Shown one piece after another: positions 15,197 to 19,035 of a stretch of 19,035 bases of DNA (position 1 is its first letter; each line of letters starts with the position of its first letter). This DNA comes from an uncultured Clostridia bacterium (GTDB lineage Bacteria; Bacillota; Clostridia; Christensenellales; Borkfalkiaceae). The position numbers and the translations under genes were made by a program. The stretch is taken from contig CAKQRE010000027.1 of the NCBI GenBank assembly GCA_934271265.1, forward strand, positions 1-19,035, in the 5' to 3' direction. Below the pieces are notes generated by a model. It saw nothing but the letters and a program-made list of their open reading frames with translations. It did not search any database and had not been told where the DNA came from.

Positions 15197-15376
15197 TTAT
15201 TTTTTTTCGCGATCCTGCGTGTTTGTATGCGTATGTGTGCAACCGGAGCAGTGAGAGCAGTCTCCGCCGCAGTCACCGGAACATTTTCCTTGTTTTTTTC
15301 TGATCACGGAGACGACGGCAACGCCGACCACCACGGCAGCACAGGCTATGATAAGAATAATTTCCGGAACACCCAT
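15197..15376 (-). CDS. FeoB-associated Cys-rich membrane protein
   Basis: The protein has 59 residues from ATG 15376, chosen because AAAGGAG lies 10 nt upstream; an in-frame GTG 9 bp further up would sit on the ribosome binding site. A single N-terminal membrane helix (PEIILIIACAAVVVGVAVVSV) is followed by a Cys-rich tail CSGDCGGDCSHCSGCTHTHT with five cysteines and three histidines. This is the pattern of the small FeoB-associated protein family (PF12669) found after feoB in Bacillota. It may assist ferrous iron handling at the membrane; the mechanism is not known. It is the last gene of the feo operon. Confidence 0.9.
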   Translation of the reverse strand: MGVPEIILIIACAAVVVGVAVVSVIRKKQGKCSGDCGGDCSHCSGCTHTHTNTQDREKK

Positions 15377-15393
15377 AACTTTCACGCTCCTTT

Positions 15394-17883
15394 TCAGTCT
15401 TTTACAAGCGCTTGCTTTTTATTGCGCATCACGATGAACGCAATGACGGCAGCTAAGGCAGCACCCCAGATGAACACCGTCCACCACCAGGTTCCGACGG
15501 TGTATACCATCGAAGCCACGATATAGGAAGTTGCGATCCAGAAGAAGAGCGTGCCTTTATAACGGGCTTTGTCTCCGAGTTCTGCTTTTGCCGTGGCAAC
15601 CGCCGCAAAGCAGGGGATCGTCGTCATGTTGAAGGCGATGAAAGCGATGATCGCGGGAACGGTGATACCGGTTGCCATGATCATTGCCTGTACGGCGTCG
15701 ACGCCGTCTTCCGCCCAGATATCGAGCGAGCCGAAGTCTTTGCCGGCGGTAAGGATCAGGCATGCGCCGAGAGTGGCGAAGGTGCTGATAACGTTTTCTT
15801 TCGCGATGAGACCCGCAACGGCGGCAACCACGAATACCCAACCGTATTTACCGAGCTGACTGCCGAAGCCGAGCGGCGTGAAGACGGGCTGAATGAGTTT
15901 GCTGATCCCCGCAAGGATACTGTTGTTGATCTCTGCGTCTTCCAGGAAAGTCCAGTCGAAACCGAAGTGAGAAAGGACCCAGATCAGAATGGTGGAAGCA
16001 AGGATAATGGTGAATGCCTTCTTGACGAAGTGTTTCGTTTTATCCCAAAGGTGAGCCATCAGGTTCCTGAACTGAGGAACGTGATAGGAGGGAAGTTCCA
16101 TGATAAACGGAGGCGTTTCCCCTTTCAGGGTAGTCCCTCTCATCAAAAGCACGCTGATGATCGCCGTAACGATACCGAGCAGATACATACCGTAGGTAAT
16201 GAGATCTGCTTTTCCGATGCCGAAATATGCCACGATAGCACCCGCGCAGGCGGTAAGGATAGGCAATTTCGCCCCGCAGGAGAAGAAGGGGATCACGCGG
16301 ACGGTTGCTGTTCTTTCTTTCTCGTCGGCAAGCGTTCTCGTGTTGATCATTGCGGGAACGGAGCAACCGAAGCCCATGATCATCGGCATGAACGCTCTGC
16401 CGGAAAGACCGAATTTTCTGAACGCTCTGTCGAGAATGAACGCGATACGCGCCATATAGCCGGAGTCCTCGAGAATGGAGAAGAAAAGGAAAAGCACGAG
16501 GATCGGGGGAAGGAAGGAAAGCACTGCGGCAAGACCTTCAATGATACCGTCGTTGATGAGACCTTTTGCCCATTCCGCCATATTGGAATCGTCCACGAGA
16601 CCCTTGATACCCGTCCAGCCGCCGATGCCGCCTTCGGTGATCTCGCCTACGATCATATTGTTCCACACGTTGTTGACGATCACGCCGGGAGAGAAGACCG
16701 CGCCGTCATAAACGCATTCGAGCCATCTTCTGCCGTACGATTCTTTCTGAACGTGGATCTTATTTCCGTCTTCGTCGGTTGCATAGATCACGTTGCCGGC
16801 TTCGTCTTTCTTTACGACGGGTTCGCCGTTTTCGTCTTCTTTTACCTGACCGGTTTCGTCAAGTTCGTATTCGGGTTCCCATGCCCAATCGCCGTTTTCA
16901 TCCTTTTCCCAGAACGCTTCCATATCGGAAAGCCCGGGCATCCATGCCTGATCTTCGGTGAAACCGTTGAGATAGAAGAGGTTTTCGGAGAAGGTGAGGT
17001 GGAAGATGAGGAACAGAACGACAAGGAAAATGGGGATACCCCAGATCTTGTGCGTCAGAACTTTATCCGCTTTGTCCGAAGCGGTCATTTTGAATTTATC
17101 GGTATTCTTTTTCGTTACGACGGGCGCGAAATGCTTGGATATGTATTTATATCTCGCGTCGGCTACCAAAGCCTCGAAATCGTTGCCGAAAACGTCGTCT
17201 TTAAAGGTTTTCTTGAACGCGGAGACCATTCCGAGCGTCTCGTTGTGCATTTTCACCTCGAGTTCGTCGCCTTCTACCAGTTTGATCGCATGGAAAAGGG
17301 GATTTTCGACTTTCTGACCTTCGAGGGCGATCTTTACGTCGCCGATCAGATGCATAAGGGCGGTGTCCTGAAGAACGGTGGTACCTTTGCGGATCTTTTT
17401 GCTTTCGTTGTAAGCTTTGTCCATCAGTTCTTTCAGACCGTCTTCTTTTAAAGCGGAGATCTTGACGACGGGGACGCCAAGCCTTCTTTCAAGCTCTTTC
17501 GCGTCGATTTTATCGCCCGCCTTTTCCACGGCGTCCATCATGTTGAGGGCGATCACCATGGGAACGTCGATTTCCATGATCTGCGTGGTAAGATAAAGGT
17601 TACGTTCCAGGTTGGTAGCGTCAACGATATTGATCACGCAGTCAGGCTTTTCGTCAAGCACGTAATTTCTTGCGATCACTTCTTCCGGCGTGTAAGGGGA
17701 AAGAGAATAAATACCGGGAAGATCGACGATCGCAACGGGTTCCGCGCATTTCTTGTAAACGCCGTCCCTCTTGTCTACGGTTACGCCGGGCCAGTTGCCG
17801 ACGTGTGCGGTGGATCCCGTTAAACTGTTGAAAAGCGTCGTCTTTCCGCAGTTCGGGTTGCCCGCAAGGGCAAATCTTTTCAT
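15394..17883 (-). CDS. feoB: Ferrous iron transport protein B with acidic repeat insertion
   Basis: The protein has 829 residues. The start at 17883 is set by TAATG overlap with the feoA stop and by GGAGGT just upstream; 27 extra in-frame upstream bases lie inside feoA. The G domain shows GNPNCGKT (residues 8-15), GVT (33-35), DLPG (54-57), NMMD (114-117) and SAL (143-145). A helical regulatory domain follows, then the membrane part with gate motifs such as FGCSVPAMINTRT and FFSCGAKLPI. Between the first membrane helix (about 283-298) and the next Gate segment there is a ~95-residue hydrophilic stretch with tandem 'DE-x-G' repeats (about 327-379), not a usual FeoB feature. FeoB imports Fe(II) with FeoA as partner. 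Confidence 0.96.
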   Translation of the reverse strand: MKRFALAGNPNCGKTTLFNSLTGSTAHVGNWPGVTVDKRDGVYKKCAEPVAIVDLPGIYSLSPYTPEEVIARNYVLDEKPDCVINIVDATNLERNLYLTTQIMEIDVPMVIALNMMDAVEKAGDKIDAKELERRLGVPVVKISALKEDGLKELMDKAYNESKKIRKGTTVLQDTALMHLIGDVKIALEGQKVENPLFHAIKLVEGDELEVKMHNETLGMVSAFKKTFKDDVFGNDFEALVADARYKYISKHFAPVVTKKNTDKFKMTASDKADKVLTHKIWGIPIFLVVLFLIFHLTFSENLFYLNGFTEDQAWMPGLSDMEAFWEKDENGDWAWEPEYELDETGQVKEDENGEPVVKKDEAGNVIYATDEDGNKIHVQKESYGRRWLECVYDGAVFSPGVIVNNVWNNMIVGEITEGGIGGWTGIKGLVDDSNMAEWAKGLINDGIIEGLAAVLSFLPPILVLFLFFSILEDSGYMARIAFILDRAFRKFGLSGRAFMPMIMGFGCSVPAMINTRTLADEKERTATVRVIPFFSCGAKLPILTACAGAIVAYFGIGKADLITYGMYLLGIVTAIISVLLMRGTTLKGETPPFIMELPSYHVPQFRNLMAHLWDKTKHFVKKAFTIILASTILIWVLSHFGFDWTFLEDAEINNSILAGISKLIQPVFTPLGFGSQLGKYGWVFVVAAVAGLIAKENVISTFATLGACLILTAGKDFGSLDIWAEDGVDAVQAMIMATGITVPAIIAFIAFNMTTIPCFAAVATAKAELGDKARYKGTLFFWIATSYIVASMVYTVGTWWWTVFIWGAALAAVIAFIVMRNKKQALVKD

Positions 17884-18116
17884 TATTTCGTTACCTCCAT
17901 ATTCACGCATAACGCTTCCGTTTTACGTAACGTAAGCTCGTAGCCTCTGATCGTTACTTCGATCGGATCGCCGAGCGGTGCTTTCTTTCTCAGGCAGATA
18001 TCCGCCCCGGGGGTGATCCCCATGTCGAATAAACGCCTTTTGATTTTTCCTTCGCCGGTCACGGATTTTACCGTTCCGCTTTCGCCGACGTTGAAAAGAT
18101 CGAGTGTCTTTTCCAT
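17883..18116 (-). CDS. feoA: Ferrous iron transport protein A (canonical)
   Basis: The protein has 77 residues. It shows the FeoA SH3-like pattern GESGTVKSV, RRLFDMGITPGADI, APLGDPIEVTIRGYELTLRKTEA. The stop overlaps the feoB ATG by one base (TAATG), so translation is coupled. FeoA is a small cytoplasmic partner of FeoB needed for ferrous iron uptake. An AAGGAG ribosome binding site precedes the ATG, 54 bp after the stop of a second feoA. Confidence 0.95.
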   Translation of the reverse strand: MEKTLDLFNVGESGTVKSVTGEGKIKRRLFDMGITPGADICLRKKAPLGDPIEVTIRGYELTLRKTEALCVNMEVTK

Positions 18117-18170
18117 TTTTATGTTCTCCTTTTTCGATTTTCTTGTTCGTTGCCGCCCGTTTCTTCCCTT

Positions 18171-18383
18171 TCAGGCGACGAAGATCTTGGTGGAAAGCTC
18201 GCTGTCGAGGGCGATCCTGCCGTCTTTGATCTTGCATACGACCGTTCCGCCGCTTTGCGATAGCACGGTGATTTCTCCGTTTACGGTGATCCCGAGGCTT
18301 TCGAGATGTTTTTTGAGTTTTTCGTCGGCGGAGATCCGGACGATTTTCAACTGTTTGTTGGTCGGCGCGATGACTATCGGCAT
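18171..18383 (-). CDS. feoA: Second, divergent FeoA-domain protein
   Basis: The protein has 70 residues from ATG 18383, after AAAGGAG; the longer open frame would run back through the promoter. It has the FeoA SH3-like fold pattern (LKKHLESLGITVNGEITVLSQ, then CKIKDGRIALDSELSTKIFV) but lacks the APLGDP motif of its neighbour. Two tandem feoA genes ahead of feoB are common in Clostridia. It is the first gene of the feo operon and directly follows the operon's promoter. The two FeoA proteins may form a heteromeric partner of FeoB; this is inferred. Confidence 0.92.
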   Translation of the reverse strand: MPIVIAPTNKQLKIVRISADEKLKKHLESLGITVNGEITVLSQSGGTVVCKIKDGRIALDSELSTKIFVA

Positions 18384-18415
18384 AATGCGCTCCTTTGGTT
18401 CAAATATGAATCGGA

Positions 18416-18425
18416 TTTCATGTTC
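18416..18425 (-). promoter_or_regulatory. Downstream operator half-site of the feo promoter
   Basis: On the minus strand this reads GAACATGAAA and matches exactly the left half of the palindrome at 18468-18491. The two copies are 63 bp apart, about six helical turns, on either side of the promoter core. Confidence 0.4.
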
Positions 18426-18431
18426 GCATTT

Positions 18432-18460
18432 ATGATAGCACGACGAAAAAGGAATGTCAA
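18432..18460 (-). promoter_or_regulatory. Sigma-A promoter of the feo operon
   Basis: On the minus strand a perfect TTGACA (18460-18455), 17 bp, then TATCAT (18437-18432). Transcription should start near 18425, about 42 nt before the first feoA. Confidence 0.9.
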
Positions 18461-18467
18461 GCAAATA

Positions 18468-18491
18468 TGTGAACAATTTTTCATGTTCACA
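18468..18491. promoter_or_regulatory. Palindromic operator upstream of the feo promoter
   Basis: TGTGAAC (18468-18474), 10 bp, then GTTCACA (18485-18491) form a perfect 7-bp inverted repeat ending 8 bp before the -35. It does not match a Fur box. The position suggests binding of an activator or a looping repressor. Confidence 0.5.
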
Positions 18492-18613
18492 AATTTTATT
18501 TTTCGTATTCCGGAACAGTATAAAAATATGTTGCGGATCGGTTGTTTCCCGGTGTCGGTAAATATTGACAAAGAGAGTATAATCTGTCTGTAAGTAAAGA
18601 GAAAATAATTTGC

Positions 18614-18642
18614 TTGTTTTCTCTGAGGGAGTGTGCTATAAT
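18614..18642 (+). promoter_or_regulatory. Candidate extended -10 promoter before the inverted-repeat element
   Basis: TTGTTT (18614-18619), 17 bp, then a perfect TATAAT (18637-18642) preceded by TGC. It would start RNA near 18649, ahead of the folded element. The same bases also hold GAGGGAG (18625-18631) at ribosome-binding distance from ATG 18641, so the match could be accidental within a gene start. Confidence 0.45.
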
Positions 18643-18729
18643 GAAAACACTGAATGGAATTTTGGAAAAACGACTTATGAGTAAGATTTTTTCGGAAACA
18701 GGTAGCGAAATCGTTTTTTTGAACGATCG

Positions 18730-18755
18730 ATAGGCTTAGTATTCGCCATCGCTAA
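18730..18755 (+). repeat. Left terminal inverted repeat
   Basis: It pairs base for base with 18989-19014. The only two departures, T18740 with G19004 and G18751 with T18993, are G-U wobbles if read as plus-strand RNA. The core ATTCGCCATC is perfectly complementary to GATGGCGAAT on the right. Confidence 0.95.
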
Positions 18756-18758
18756 CTA

Positions 18759-18868
18759 TTTTTACGGCGAAAAATCGGTTTATGACTGTGTTAAACGCTC
18801 GGCAATATACGGAAGAGTATTATTTTGAGCGTTTGCCTTGTCAAAACGCGATTTTTCATCCGTAAAAA
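18759..18868 (+). repeat. Arm A: internal long imperfect hairpin of the element
   Basis: TTTTTACGG (18759-18767) pairs with CCGTAAAAA (18860-18868), and GAAAAATCG (18769-18777) with CGATTTTTC (18849-18857). Further in, AAACGCTC (18793-18800) pairs with GAGCGTTT (18827-18834), and the tip forms AATATAC against GTATTATT with one bulge. Short pairings (GGTTT with AAAC, GAC with GTC) link these helices. Confidence 0.9.
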
Positions 18869-18877
18869 CGCTTTGCG

Positions 18878-18985
18878 CCTTAAAGAGCTTATTTTCCGAT
18901 GATTTTTCCCGATTTCGAAATCGATAGTACTTTCCGTACATCAATAGAGAAATCGGGGAAAAGGGCGGAAAAGAAGCCTTTAAGG
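18878..18985 (+). repeat. Arm B: internal long imperfect hairpin of the element
   Basis: CCTTAAAG (18878-18885), GCTT (18887-18890) and TTTTCCG (18892-18898) pair in order with CTTTAAGG (18978-18985), AAGC (18974-18977) and CGGAAAA (18966-18972). A 14-bp helix TTTTTCCCGATTTC (18903-18916) with GAAATCGGGGAAAA (18949-18962, one G-U) follows. The tip carries GTAC/GTAC around TTTCC. Confidence 0.9.
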
Positions 18986-18988
18986 TAA

Positions 18989-19014
18989 TTAGTGATGGCG
19001 AATGCTAAGCCTAT
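18989..19014 (-). repeat. Right terminal inverted repeat
   Basis: This is the complement of 18730-18755 with two wobble-type differences. Just outside it, CAAAAAACG (19016-19024) can also pair with CGTTTTTTTG (18712-18721) if one T is bulged, which extends the closing stem in the RNA model. Confidence 0.95.
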
Positions 19015-19035
19015 GCAAAAAACGTTTATATGCAG

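Larger units (their letters stand above)
18731..19013 (+). mobile_element. TA-flanked inverted-repeat element (candidate MITE), or a structured RNA
   Basis: The element has 26-bp imperfect terminal inverted repeats (18730-18755 and 18989-19014), with TA at both outer edges as expected for a TA target duplication. It encodes no transposase. Inside, two further long inverted structures fold as separate arms (18759-18868 and 18878-18985), so a single strand forms a three-way junction. The disrupted frame across it supports a recent insertion. TA-target MITEs derive from IS630/Tc1-type transposons. The alternative is a ~300-nt structured noncoding RNA expressed from the promoter at 18614. No second copy is seen in the window. 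Confidence 0.5.
18641..19035 (+). pseudogene. Gene start interrupted by the inverted-repeat element (partial, runs off window)
   Basis: ATG 18641 follows GAGGGAG by 9 nt and opens a frame of 30 codons beginning MKTLNGILEKRL. The frame ends at a TAG (18731-18733) that overlaps the edge of the inverted-repeat element. If the element is removed with one of its two flanking TA pairs, codon 31 becomes TAT and the frame continues as EIVFLNDR-YAKNVYMQ to the edge of the window. This suggests a gene broken by insertion. The product is not recognised. The test is short (seven complete codons of the right flank), so the call is tentative. Confidence 0.4.

Noticed and set aside
15967..17451. A 494-codon plus-strand open frame opposite feoB
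   Set aside because: It is antisense to a clearly conserved FeoB, has no family pattern and has a skewed His/Phe/Arg-rich composition typical of a shadow frame.
18565..18583. Perfect TTGACA and perfect TATAAT close together
   Set aside because: The spacer is only 7 bp, so the two boxes cannot form one sigma-A promoter. The TATAAT alone could serve the short ORF at 18641, but its -35 is poor.
18911..18922. Perfect palindrome GATTTCGAAATC as a separate operator
   Set aside because: Its left half is already used in the longer 14-bp helix of arm B, which explains it better.

Overview
The window looks like a chromosomal segment of a Gram-positive anaerobe of the class Clostridia, possibly an uncultured gut lineage. 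The basis is the rpsF-ssb-rpsR order, a zinc-type bS18, a MinD/MinE pair, a two-feoA/feoB/FeoB-associated Cys-rich operon, strong AGGAGG-type ribosome binding sites and near-consensus sigma-A promoters. The genus cannot be told from the sequence alone.

Layout. Bases 1-5682 are the 3' part of a giant repeat protein gene whose start lies to the left; it ends at a clear terminator (5710-5747). A consensus promoter then drives rpsF-ssb-rpsR (5985-7025) through a structured leader. A second promoter drives a small membrane protein and a Dabb-type protein (7240-8039). A shared bidirectional terminator separates these from a minus-strand pair, an AraC-type regulator and a HAD phosphatase (8098-9665). 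Divergent from the regulator is a small CBM9/DOMON-like protein (9773-10294). Both divergent genes have their ATG exactly at the predicted transcription start, so both appear leaderless. minD and minE follow (10539-11609) without minC.

From 11723 to 18383 everything is on the minus strand and has a transport or metal theme. One operon holds an ABC ATPase, a two-module FtsX-type permease and a small HMA (heavy-metal-associated) protein. The other holds feoA2-feoA1-feoB and a FeoB-associated Cys-rich membrane protein, behind a strong promoter flanked by repeated operator-like sites. FeoB carries an unusual acidic repeat insertion after its first membrane helix.

The most unusual region is the right edge (about 18640-19035). 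A roughly 280-bp element is bounded by 26-bp imperfect inverted repeats flanked by TA, and it folds as a closing stem plus two long arms (a three-way junction). It begins inside codon 31 of a short ORF that has its own ribosome binding site. Removing the element together with one TA joins the two flanks into a continuous reading frame up to the window edge. I favour a TA-target miniature inverted-repeat element (MITE) interrupting a gene. A structured noncoding RNA with its own promoter is the main alternative.
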